Shown piece by piece: positions 26,111-33,943 of a DNA stretch of 37,132 bases. Position 1 is the first letter of the stretch. Each line of letters opens with the position of its first letter. The stretch covers positions 1 to 37,132 of IMG/VR virus record IMGVR_UViG_3300047353_000607; one strand, given 5' to 3'. Both the position numbers and the translations under genes were made by a program. The notes under the pieces were generated by a model, which did no database searches, was not told where the DNA came from, and saw nothing but the letters and a program-made list of their open reading frames with translations. The DNA comes from a virus.

Positions 26111-28048
26111 CTAGGTTTGTGTGCCACGCCTGGCATCATACTCTGCCTCAAATGCGGCTGTTTCTGCATCTATCTGGGCTTGTTGATCTGCAGTTATGGG
26201 TACAGGTGTTGTGTTAATTCTATCAGGTTTATATTCTGGTCCGCCTTTTATAACATCTTTACCAGTTACTGGATCTACAGCAATACGCTTCTTTTCAGTA
26301 TAACTAAAACCGTCAGCATCTACACCCGTTACTTCTTCAAATCTAGCTGTTACTTTTCCTTCGGCATCCTTTGCATATCCTGTAATTTTAGGTGCAGACG
26401 CTTCAGGAATTACATTTCCATCATTACCTACTAATACAGCTTTACCGCCAGAAGTAATTGTTTCGGTTGTAGTTGTTGATGTTGTAGATGTTTTAGTACC
26501 GTCGTCTGATACTGTAGTTGTTGTTTCAGTTTGTGGTTGGCCATTTTGGTTTACTAATGTAGCATCTTTGTTTTCAGCGGCGGCTTCTTCATTTGCCCTA
26601 TCTTCGTTTGGATTGCCGCTTGCAGCTGGAACTTGGCATTGCTTGAATGTATCTTCAGGATTTTTCTCTTTATTTTTATCATCACTAGTAGCGTTTGCTT
26701 TACCTTCTTCTATCTTTTTAGGATCGTTATCTGTTTTTTCAGGAGTGTGTTCTTCGGGATTCTTATTTTCTTGTCCTGTCCAAGATCCTCGCTTAGGTAC
26801 TCTATTTGGAATCGGTGCAGCACCTGCTTCTGCCGCAGCAGGACCATTCATATCAATTCTACCAGCTGTTTCTTTATGTGCTGCAGATTTGATATTACTT
26901 GAACCAGCACATGTAAGCATGCCGTCTGCTCCTACTTTTACTGTCCAATTAGCTGATGTTTCCATTGCCATTTGATTGCCCGCTTTTATATTAATATTTT
27001 GTCCTGCTTCTAAATTAATATTTCTATCTGCTTTAAAATTAAAGTCATTTTCAGTATGAATACTAATACTATCTTTTGAATAAATGTCAATTTTTCCGTT
27101 AGCTGTCATTTCAATCCAGCTATCACCACTACCGTGTGCAATGTATACTAAGTCTTCTGAATTATGTAATAATATTTGATGTCCAGTTCTAGTACGAATT
27201 CTAAATAATTCGTTAAACGGTTTTGTAGGATCACCACCGTCTGGTATACTAGCATATTCGCTAGGTGAAGTTTTAGCAGATCCTTTTCTAAAAAGCGTAG
27301 GATCACCGTCATCCATAACTAACGTTGTTCCTGTTAGCCTACTTGCTTTTATATCTATGCCGTCAATTTTGCCTCCAGACTTTACTATAGGTTTTCCATC
27401 ACGTCTATCTACTGGTCCAGGACTACTCCAACCAAATACCATACTAGGCAAATCTCGTCTAGCACTAGAAGTTGTTGTTCCTCGAACAGGATCGTCTGCT
27501 AATCCGTTGTTATCTAAAACAGCACACGCATCAGCGTTACACGGCTTTAAATATTGTGTTGCGTTTGATCCGTTAGCTTCTTCAGTTTTTTTATTATACT
27601 CGCCGACTGGTCTTGCTTTTGTAGGATCCTCTTTGTTAAACTTAGTACTTGCATTTCCAGGAACCATAAAGTTCATATTTTGATCTTGTATACAGCCTAT
27701 CCAATATCCTTTACCTCTGTTTCCTTCAGCAAATATAACTAGTACCTTAGTGCCAATATCAGGTGGTACAGCCCAAAAGCCATAACTTTTTTGTGTATAA
27801 TCAAATCCATCATTTTCGCTTACACCTGAAAACGGCGTAACTCCGTAGAACGGACTAAGATAACTTACCGGAACATATTCGCCGGAAGATTCTGAGTTAC
27901 CTTCGCTACTGGTTTTTAAAAGTTCTACCTTTACTGATCCCATGTAATCTACATCAAGATGTTCTCTAACAATAGCCACATACGGACCCGGACCTTCTAA
28001 TTGTTTTGCCTGTTGTTTGACGTGGGGTGAACGTGTTTCTTTAGCCAT
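26111..28048 (-). CDS. gp5: Baseplate hub/spike protein gp5, without visible lysozyme domain
   Basis: 645 residues. Residues ~22-127 form the gp5-type OB fold (YVAIVREHLDVDYMGSVKVE, FWAVPPDIGTKVLVIFAEGN, GYWIGCIQD). Residues ~238-375 give VgrG-like strands running into a beta-helix (RIRTRTGHQILLHNSEDLVY, WIEMTANGKIDIYSKDSISI, then repeats of the NINLEAGQ type), the membrane-puncturing spike. T4 gp5 carries a lysozyme between these parts; here the link (128-237) shows no lysozyme signature. Residues ~415-645 are acidic, Thr-rich and probably disordered. They include PEEHTPEKTD, a motif type I have seen after the spike in other marine phages, and a run of TTTVSDD/TSTTSTTTTE. The ATG overlaps the stop of the upstream hub-like gene by 1 nt (TAATG). 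Confidence 0.9.
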   Translation of the reverse strand: MAKETRSPHVKQQAKQLEGPGPYVAIVREHLDVDYMGSVKVELLKTSSEGNSESSGEYVPVSYLSPFYGVTPFSGVSENDGFDYTQKSYGFWAVPPDIGTKVLVIFAEGNRGKGYWIGCIQDQNMNFMVPGNASTKFNKEDPTKARPVGEYNKKTEEANGSNATQYLKPCNADACAVLDNNGLADDPVRGTTTSSARRDLPSMVFGWSSPGPVDRRDGKPIVKSGGKIDGIDIKASRLTGTTLVMDDGDPTLFRKGSAKTSPSEYASIPDGGDPTKPFNELFRIRTRTGHQILLHNSEDLVYIAHGSGDSWIEMTANGKIDIYSKDSISIHTENDFNFKADRNINLEAGQNINIKAGNQMAMETSANWTVKVGADGMLTCAGSSNIKSAAHKETAGRIDMNGPAAAEAGAAPIPNRVPKRGSWTGQENKNPEEHTPEKTDNDPKKIEEGKANATSDDKNKEKNPEDTFKQCQVPAASGNPNEDRANEEAAAENKDATLVNQNGQPQTETTTTVSDDGTKTSTTSTTTTETITSGGKAVLVGNDGNVIPEASAPKITGYAKDAEGKVTARFEEVTGVDADGFSYTEKKRIAVDPVTGKDVIKGGPEYKPDRINTTPVPITADQQAQIDAETAAFEAEYDARRGTQT

Positions 28049-30750
28049 TACTGAGGACCTCTTCGATCAGTGTTATAAACTGGTGGCTTTCCTTTGCCAG
28101 CACTAGAAGCTGTTGTTGTATCAAATTCTCCACCTTGTGCATTTCCAAATCCGTTATTATTTCCGCCAGCATCAGTTGCACTAGTGCTTGATGTTGAACC
28201 TTCAGGATTACCTGTAAGTGCATTAGTTTCAGTTTCAATTAATTGCTTTTTAGGATCATCAGTTGTAACTGCTCCTGTATTATCTTTTGTAGCTACTTGG
28301 TTAGTATCTGATTCTTGCTTTGGCCTACGCATTGTCTGTAATGTTTGTGTAAACTGGCCTCCTGAAAATTTATTAGCTACAAATAATACTTTATATAATC
28401 CACTAAATTTACCTACAGGAGCTGTACCGCCTCCTGGAAATGTCATATAGTTTCCTACATAATCAATAGGTGTCCTAAAATTTAGTTCAATATCTACTTC
28501 GCCGCTTTGATAATCCATTGTACCATCCGAAGTTAAGTTCATTGATGGACCTATACCTGCACTGTAATTGCCCATTCCACTATCAGCAATATAGTAAGGA
28601 TCTCCCCATATTTCTAAATCAACACTAAGTAAGTCTAATGGTGCATTTACCAAAGCTTCGTTAAAGTTTGCAGCAACAACCGACTCTGGATGTATCATAA
28701 CTCCGCCTGTATCTGTTGTATTGCCTTTGTTGACATCAGCTTTTACAGGATCAGCATTTATAGAATTTCCATCAGCATCAGTAGTACCAGTTGCAGCTGG
28801 TTTGTTATCTGCATTTACGCCTCCACTAGCAGATGTTTTTGCGTCAGCTGTTTTTTGACCAAAGTCACCTGCAATACTACTAAAGAAAGCAGTGTTAAAA
28901 TTTATATCAAAATTAATAATATCGTCATTTTGTCCTGTATAGATATAATTGTATTCTTTTGATGCTTGTGTTTGTAAACTTTCTAATCCTTTTGATGCTT
29001 CTGTTGGACTTCTAAAATTACTGTGATGTACTTTATACGGAACAACTCTAAACACAAAAATCTTTGGTGGTTGACCGGTTTTATCTATGTTTTCGAGATC
29101 GGAAACATTGTAAACATTAGTTTCAACTCTATACCAATCAAGCATTCCGTTTTCATCTGGTTTTTGATCAACAACACTTCTTCCAAATTCACTTACTAGT
29201 ATTACATCTTCTATAATTTGTTCTATTTTCTTTCCACTACTAACTGTCATCATTCGTTGATCAGGATTGCATTGTACTTTACAACGATCAATTTTTCCTT
29301 TTTCTTCTTCACTTTCAGCAGCAGCTTGTTTAACCATAGTTTTCTTGCCAACGTCATTTTTTGATTTTACAATCTTTGAACTTCCAATATCGTTTATATT
29401 CTTTGGATCATCTGCATAATCTCTTATTGTTTCGCCGAGATCAGATCTCTTTACACTAATACCTAGTTCTTTATCTAGTGCTGCTTTAAATTTTTCAATG
29501 GGCATGCTTTTTTCTTGTACAGCTATAGCAGACTCGTATAATCTCTGTTGTTGTTCTTCGGTAAGTTCACGCTTTGGTGTTCCAGCGCCGCTATCGTTGC
29601 CTTGTGTTGTTGCTGATCCTTCGTCTTCAGATGAAGCAAATTCTACAGATTCTTCAGCACTAGATTTCTTAGTAGGAAACATAATTATATACTGATTACC
29701 TTTGGACTTATTTTCCTGTTCAACACCTTCAAGTTCTTTTTCGTTCATATTTGTAGTCAGACTATCAAATCCCCACTGTAACATTTCTGCAACTGTTCTA
29801 CCTTCGAATGTTACATCATTTCTTGTAGACTGTGCCTGATCTGTTAATGCTGTTTCGTGATAAGGAATGGCAGTTACATTATATTGGCTTCCGCCTTCTG
29901 TAACGTCAAATTGTATATCAGTAAATTTTAAAGGAAATATGCGCCTTGAATTTGGTATACTAATTGGTCGGTTTCCTGCGTGTCCTTTAAATTCAACACT
30001 TAGACAAAAAGGTGCATCGATATAATTTTTATGACCGGCACTTAATGCTGCAATTTGTAATGCTTGTAAAAATAGTCCCATGCTATATGGTTCTTGTACT
30101 TTAAAACTTAAAGATAGTGCATTTGTAGATCTTGTTGCGGGGTTAGGTGCTATCATAGTTTCTATTTCAACATCGTCTATGAAATATTCTGTTTTTCCGT
30201 TTATTTCGTATATAGTTTTACTTCCAACTAACGGTTTTCCGCCTCCTGATTTAATAATTGTAATCATAGGATCAGCAAATCTGTAAGTTAAGTCTGGAAA
30301 ATTTAATTCAAAGTCTGTCAAACATCCTAGTGTAAAAACATAGTTGTAACTTGAGAACGGGCTGAGAATATTTTTTTGTTTTCCTAGGCCTCCCATTAAT
30401 CCTCCAAAGGCTTGAGCAATTCCTCCAAGCCCTCCGCTGATTAAACTTGCGCCTCCTGCAAAGCTAGGAAGTTTACTATTTAATACTTGGCTTATTCCAC
30501 CTTGTGCAAGATCAAGTGAACCAAGTGCTGGTCCGGTAATTCCGTTTATAGAATTAGGCATGTCGAGTGTTGCACCCCTAATTTCTGATAATGCACCTTC
30601 AACAGCACTTGCAACGCCGCCTACTGTAATTTTTCCTGAAGTCTGAAACTGAGTTGCTACTTGTGAAGCAGCATCAGCACCTGTTTGTGCTAATTCTTTG
30701 CCTTTGGACTTTAATCGTTCTGTTATGTTCTGTATATTAGTAGATGACAT
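28048..30750 (-). CDS. Baseplate hub-like structural protein, 900 residues
   Basis: The first ~125 residues are Gly/Ala-rich with little charge (SGGLGGIAQAFGGLMGGLG near 104-122), a likely inner-tube or assembly segment. From about residue 130 the fold is beta-rich (PFSSYNYVFTLGCLTDFELN, TEYFIDDVEIETMIAPNPA, PFCLSVEFKGHAGNRPISIP, RRIFPLKFTDIQFDV). Charged, Gln- and Glu-rich linkers around 340-470 separate it from a second half (VSSGKKIEQIIEDVILVSEF, FRVVPYKVHHSNFRSP, YIYTGQNDDIINFDINFN). Lying directly upstream of gp5 and downstream of gp53, it is a good positional candidate for the gp27-type hub ring that seats the gp5 spike, but it is more than twice as long as T4 gp27 (391). Direct homology to gp27 cannot be shown by eye. 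It begins immediately after the gp53 stop, with no gap. Confidence 0.8.
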   Translation of the reverse strand: MSSTNIQNITERLKSKGKELAQTGADAASQVATQFQTSGKITVGGVASAVEGALSEIRGATLDMPNSINGITGPALGSLDLAQGGISQVLNSKLPSFAGGASLISGGLGGIAQAFGGLMGGLGKQKNILSPFSSYNYVFTLGCLTDFELNFPDLTYRFADPMITIIKSGGGKPLVGSKTIYEINGKTEYFIDDVEIETMIAPNPATRSTNALSLSFKVQEPYSMGLFLQALQIAALSAGHKNYIDAPFCLSVEFKGHAGNRPISIPNSRRIFPLKFTDIQFDVTEGGSQYNVTAIPYHETALTDQAQSTRNDVTFEGRTVAEMLQWGFDSLTTNMNEKELEGVEQENKSKGNQYIIMFPTKKSSAEESVEFASSEDEGSATTQGNDSGAGTPKRELTEEQQQRLYESAIAVQEKSMPIEKFKAALDKELGISVKRSDLGETIRDYADDPKNINDIGSSKIVKSKNDVGKKTMVKQAAAESEEEKGKIDRCKVQCNPDQRMMTVSSGKKIEQIIEDVILVSEFGRSVVDQKPDENGMLDWYRVETNVYNVSDLENIDKTGQPPKIFVFRVVPYKVHHSNFRSPTEASKGLESLQTQASKEYNYIYTGQNDDIINFDINFNTAFFSSIAGDFGQKTADAKTSASGGVNADNKPAATGTTDADGNSINADPVKADVNKGNTTDTGGVMIHPESVVAANFNEALVNAPLDLLSVDLEIWGDPYYIADSGMGNYSAGIGPSMNLTSDGTMDYQSGEVDIELNFRTPIDYVGNYMTFPGGGTAPVGKFSGLYKVLFVANKFSGGQFTQTLQTMRRPKQESDTNQVATKDNTGAVTTDDPKKQLIETETNALTGNPEGSTSSTSATDAGGNNNGFGNAQGGEFDTTTASSAGKGKPPVYNTDRRGPQ

Positions 30751-31047
30751 CTATAATCCCAACAAGCGTTTAAGTGATGGGCCTTTTGGTACAAATATTT
30801 CTGTTCCTGCTTCAAAGTCAAAAATAGGATCTTTTAAAATTTCAAGATTGCGTTGTGCATAAACCCACCATAGATCTTTGTCACCATACATATCAAATGC
30901 AAGCAAATCAGGTCGATGCGTATATTGCACTTGTATAATATAAAGTACATCGTCAGGTTCAGCTGGTATTGGTCTTATTTTTAATATATCTAAATATTGG
31001 CCAGAAACAAAAGGTGTTTTATAATAAGGACTACTTGGAGAATACAT
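30751..31047 (-). CDS. gp53: Baseplate wedge subunit gp53, minimal form
   Basis: 98 residues. The sequence QVQYTHRPDLLAFDMYGDKD followed by LWWVYAQRNLEILKDPIFDF and GTEIFVP is a clear gp53/LysM-like signature: a RPDLLAxDxYGDxxLWWV core followed by a Pro-rich loop. In T4, gp53 (196 aa) staples neighbouring wedges together in the baseplate. This copy is only the LysM-like half with a short N-terminal arm (SPYYKTPF). Its ATG overlaps the stop of the gp48-like gene by 1 nt (TAATG) and its stop abuts the next start, so it is translationally coupled on both sides. Confidence 0.93.
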   Translation of the reverse strand: MYSPSSPYYKTPFVSGQYLDILKIRPIPAEPDDVLYIIQVQYTHRPDLLAFDMYGDKDLWWVYAQRNLEILKDPIFDFEAGTEIFVPKGPSLKRLLGL

Positions 31048-31946
31048 TAAATAAACCCTCCTTTGCCTTTAGCATATCCGCCTTTGACAAATGTATCTAA
31101 ACTAAATTGATGAATTTCGCTTCTTGAATAAGTAGGTTGTGCAACAACTGTTATAGTACTTCTTGTTGGGGCATAGGTGTTTATCTCAGGACAATATATG
31201 TAGTCAACATCTGTTGGCAAATCAACTGAAAAAGATTGTATTACACATGGAACATTTTTAAAAACATAATCTCCGTATCCGTTTAGTAAAATAATTGGGG
31301 GCGGAGCGCCTTGGTTGCTTGTTGAACCGTATGCCATTTTTGTTACTGAACGCAAATATTGTACAGCAGCCGCCCAATACAATCCTTCAGCTGCACTTTC
31401 TACATAAAATTCACCTGAAATTTGTAATGCATCAGGTTGACTACTTTGGTATATTGGAAAAGGATAATTACTATGTGTAGGTTTCATCATACTATATTGT
31501 GCAGAATGTTGGAATATAATACTAGGAGTATAAGGAAAAATCATACCTTGGGTTTCATTCAATTGAGCTTGGAGTACACCATCTAAAGACATGCCAACTG
31601 GAATACTTAAACGCATACGCCAATCGCCTGTATCATCTCTAGACCAACTAGCGGTACTACCGCCACCAAAGATGCCAGCTAGTCCGTCTACAGGTATACC
31701 AAATCCTCTGATAGCACTCATTATGCCGCCAACGCCACCTGAAGCAATATCTTCTATAGTTTGTTTGACACCATTTTTTAAAATACTAGCACCAACACCG
31801 ATAGTTTCACTTCCTACTGTGTTGGTTAATGTTTTAGAAGGTGCTTTTGAATTTTGATTTTGAGAACCTGCACTTGTATTTTGTTGACTAACAGGAGATG
31901 CAACATTATTTGCTACAGTTCCGGGGCCGTCTTGTCTGCCTGACAT
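31047..31946 (-). CDS. gp48: Baseplate tail-tube cap protein, gp48-like
   Basis: 299 residues. Residues 1-55 are Ser/Gln/Asn-rich and probably disordered. A weakly amphipathic Gly-rich stretch (55-100) follows. Residues ~110-290 form the conserved domain: MIFPYTPSIIFQHSAQYS, THSNYPFPIYQSSQPD, LQISGEFYVESAAEGLYWAA, PPPIILLNGYGDYVFKNVPC, then SFSVDLPTDVDYI and APTRSTITVVAQPTYSR. I recognise this pattern from gp48-type tube-cap proteins of marine T4-like phages; gp54 (tube initiator) shares the fold, so the exact assignment between the two is less sure. It would join the baseplate to the first tail-tube ring. It is the first gene of the leftward late block, with an AGGAG ribosome site and a CTAAATA late-type promoter 32 nt upstream. 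Confidence 0.82.
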   Translation of the reverse strand: MSGRQDGPGTVANNVASPVSQQNTSAGSQNQNSKAPSKTLTNTVGSETIGVGASILKNGVKQTIEDIASGGVGGIMSAIRGFGIPVDGLAGIFGGGSTASWSRDDTGDWRMRLSIPVGMSLDGVLQAQLNETQGMIFPYTPSIIFQHSAQYSMMKPTHSNYPFPIYQSSQPDALQISGEFYVESAAEGLYWAAAVQYLRSVTKMAYGSTSNQGAPPPIILLNGYGDYVFKNVPCVIQSFSVDLPTDVDYIYCPEINTYAPTRSTITVVAQPTYSRSEIHQFSLDTFVKGGYAKGKGGFI

Positions 31947-31977
31947 ATATAAAGTCTCCTAGTATTACTAATACTAT

Positions 31978-31984
31978 TATTTAG
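31978..31984 (-). promoter_or_regulatory. gp48: Late-type promoter (CTAAATA) for the baseplate block
   Basis: The minus strand reads CTAAATA, ending 32 nt before the ATG at 31946. It departs from the T4 late octamer but keeps the TAAATA core. It abuts the -35 hexamer of the plus-strand gp55 promoter, so early and late polymerases would compete for the same DNA. Confidence 0.65.
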
Positions 31985-32013
31985 TTGACTTTATTAACAG
32001 AGTATATTATAAT
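31985..32013 (+). promoter_or_regulatory. gp55: Sigma70-type early promoter upstream of gp55
   Basis: TTGACT at 31985-31990 and TATAAT at 32008-32013 with a 17-nt spacer: a near-perfect host sigma70-type promoter. The predicted start near 32020 leaves a leader of about 15 nt before the gp55 ATG at 32035, which has a GGAGA ribosome site. It needs only host RNA polymerase, so it can make the phage late sigma factor early. Confidence 0.87.
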
Positions 32014-32034
32014 GTAACTACAAATGGAGAAAAT

Positions 32035-32868
32035 ATGAAAAGAGTAAACTATTTAAATAATAAGGATATCTTAAAAGAAATCCACAAGTCAAAGTCTACG
32101 TTTTGTAGCTACGTTGATCCTACGTATGCACAATACGACATAATCTTGCCTAGCATTGATAAGATTAATATAAGGACCGTAGCTGAAGCAAAACGTAATA
32201 AAGCAAAAAGACTACAAGTAACCGCATTTGATGCTGCTAAACTAGCAGGAAAAAAAGTAAAACAAGCAGAATTTGAAGTTGACTATAAAAAGATTACAAA
32301 AGAAGAATTAATTTTTAGAATTATGACGTTTGATCACATACCAGACGAGCCCGGAAGAAAAAAGACCCCCAAAACAGTTGCAGATCACAAAGTAAAACTT
32401 AATTTTCCGCCCTTTCAACATTATAAATTTAATGATGACGGTGAGTTGGTATGTATAGGCAAAAGTCATTGGGAAGGCGGTATGGAAAACGGATGTTTTA
32501 GCAAAGATCACGGCAAAGCAACTAATAAACTTGCTTTAATGTGGATGAAACTGTGTGATCGGTACGCTACACGTGGTAATGTTCGCGGATACACATACAA
32601 TGACGAAATGCGTGGCCAAGCAATACTACAACTAGCACAAATTGGCTTACAATTTGACGAATCTAAGTCTGCTAATCCGTTTGCATACTATACTGCGGCT
32701 GTAACTAACAGTTTTGTACGTGTTATTAACATTGAGAAGCGAAATCAAAACATTAGAGACGATATATTAGAGATGAATGACATGAATCCTAGTTTTACAA
32801 GGCAGAACCAAGGACAATGGGAAGCTGAACAGAAAAGAGAAACTGATAAAATAAATGCTTCTAAATAA
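32035..32868 (+). CDS. gp55: Late-transcription sigma factor gp55, with insertion
   Basis: 277 residues, against 185 in T4 gp55. The start VNYLNNKDILKEI matches the YNYVNNKELL start of T4 gp55 as I remember it. Residues ~176-245 are the sigma region-2-like core (YATRGNVRGYTYNDEM, then LQFDESKSANPFAYYTAAVT and FVRVINIEKRNQNIRDD), again close to T4 (KYKNPHAYITQ...RIKKERK). Between them, residues ~25-155 hold extra sequence absent from T4: IFRIMTFDHIPDEPGRKK, LNFPPFQHYKFNDDGELVC and GKSHWEGGMENGCFSKDHG. The protein should direct host RNA polymerase to the TATAAATA-type promoters of the minus-strand block. In T4 this also needs the sliding clamp and gp33, which are not in this window. The C-terminus is short, charged and Gln-rich. 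Confidence 0.9.
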   Translation: MKRVNYLNNKDILKEIHKSKSTFCSYVDPTYAQYDIILPSIDKINIRTVAEAKRNKAKRLQVTAFDAAKLAGKKVKQAEFEVDYKKITKEELIFRIMTFDHIPDEPGRKKTPKTVADHKVKLNFPPFQHYKFNDDGELVCIGKSHWEGGMENGCFSKDHGKATNKLALMWMKLCDRYATRGNVRGYTYNDEMRGQAILQLAQIGLQFDESKSANPFAYYTAAVTNSFVRVINIEKRNQNIRDDILEMNDMNPSFTRQNQGQWEAEQKRETDKINASK

Positions 32869-32872
32869 GTCG

Positions 32873-32901
32873 TTGACTTTTACATTATTTGAACGTATAA
32901 T
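32873..32901 (+). promoter_or_regulatory. gp47: Sigma70-type early promoter upstream of gp47
   Basis: TTGACT at 32873-32878 and TATAAT at 32896-32901, again with a 17-nt spacer: the same hexamers and spacing as the gp55 promoter. The -35 box starts 4 nt after the gp55 stop. Predicted transcription starts near 32908, about 25 nt before the gp47 TTG, and would carry gp47, gp46, hemC and downstream genes. Confidence 0.85.
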
Positions 32902-32932
32902 GCTAATAGTATGACTATAGAGAGATATAAAA

Positions 32933-33943
32933 TTGTTTAAAAAAGCGGCTGTTTTTACAGATATACACTTTGGCCTTAAGGGCAATAGCAAAGTACACAA
33001 CCAAGATTGTGAAAATTTTGTTGATTGGTACATAGATCAAGCAAAAGCTGCTGGTTGCGAAACCGGTATCTTCTGCGGTGACTGGCATCACAACAGAAAT
33101 TCACTTAACCTAACAACAATGGATGCAACAATACGCTGTATGGAAAAGTTAGGCAAATCTTTTGAGAAGTTTTACTTCTTTGACGGCAATCACGACTTGT
33201 ATTATAAAGACAAACGTGATGTTAATAGTACAGCATTTGCAAAACACATTCCTGGTATTACATTTATTGACGAAGTATACATTGAAGATGATGTTGCTCT
33301 TGTTCCGTGGTTAGTAGGTGATGAATGGCGAACAATTAAAAGTATAAAAAGCAAATACATGTTTGGTCATTTTGAACTTCCTAGTTTTTATATGAACGCA
33401 ATGGTGCAGATGCCCGACCACGGCGAACTGAAAGCTGAACATTTTGAACATCAAGAGTATGTGTTCTCTGGACACTTTCACAAAAGACAAAAACAAGGCA
33501 AAATACACTATATTGGTAACGCATTTCCACACAACTATGCAGATGCATGGGATGACAACCGTGGTATGATGATACTTGACAGAGAAAACAACAAAGAACC
33601 AGAATATATTGATTGGCCAGACTGTCCTAAGTATAGAACAGTTAAACTAAGTCAGCTAATTGACGAACAAGCAACACTAATTAAGCCAAATATGTATTTA
33701 CGGGTAAACTTAGACTTACCTATTAGCTACGAAGAAGCTAGTTTTATTAAAGAAACCTTTATTAATAACTTTGGTTGTAGAGAAATTAGTCTTATACCAC
33801 AAAAACAACTTGAAGAAATATCAACTGAACTAGATATTCAACAATTTGAAAGCGTTGATCAAATTGTTGCAGGCGAAATCAATGCAATTGACTCAGACAA
33901 CTTTAATAAAAAGATGCTAATGGATATTTATAACGAACTATGA
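32933..33943 (+). CDS. gp47: Recombination nuclease subunit gp47 (Mre11-like)
   Basis: 336 residues, close to T4 gp47 (339). All calcineurin-like phosphoesterase motifs are visible: FTDIHFG (D10, H12), CGDWHHN (D50), DGNHD (N86, H87), FGHFE (H146) and SGHFHKRQ (H181, H183). With gp46 it forms the phage Mre11-Rad50 complex that resects DNA ends for recombination-dependent replication. The start is TTG at 32933, because no in-frame ATG precedes the catalytic Asp and the MFKKAAVFTD beginning fits the family. The ribosome site is a weak AGAGAG. A 9-codon out-of-frame ATG ORF (32911-32940) overlaps this start. The last codons overlap the gp46 start (ATGA), coupling the two subunits. Confidence 0.95.
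   Translation: MFKKAAVFTDIHFGLKGNSKVHNQDCENFVDWYIDQAKAAGCETGIFCGDWHHNRNSLNLTTMDATIRCMEKLGKSFEKFYFFDGNHDLYYKDKRDVNSTAFAKHIPGITFIDEVYIEDDVALVPWLVGDEWRTIKSIKSKYMFGHFELPSFYMNAMVQMPDHGELKAEHFEHQEYVFSGHFHKRQKQGKIHYIGNAFPHNYADAWDDNRGMMILDRENNKEPEYIDWPDCPKYRTVKLSQLIDEQATLIKPNMYLRVNLDLPISYEEASFIKETFINNFGCREISLIPQKQLEEISTELDIQQFESVDQIVAGEINAIDSDNFNKKMLMDIYNEL

Noticed and set aside
26568-26975. Plus-strand 135-residue frame with signal-peptide-like hydrophobic runs
   Set aside because: It lies opposite the Ala/Glu/Lys-rich tail of gp5, whose reverse complement naturally gives Leu/Phe/Ser/Ala runs. There is no independent support.
31978-32013. Operator or hairpin terminator in the divergent region
   Set aside because: The AT-rich sequence shows no convincing GC-rich stem with a T-run. 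The two promoter elements explain it better.
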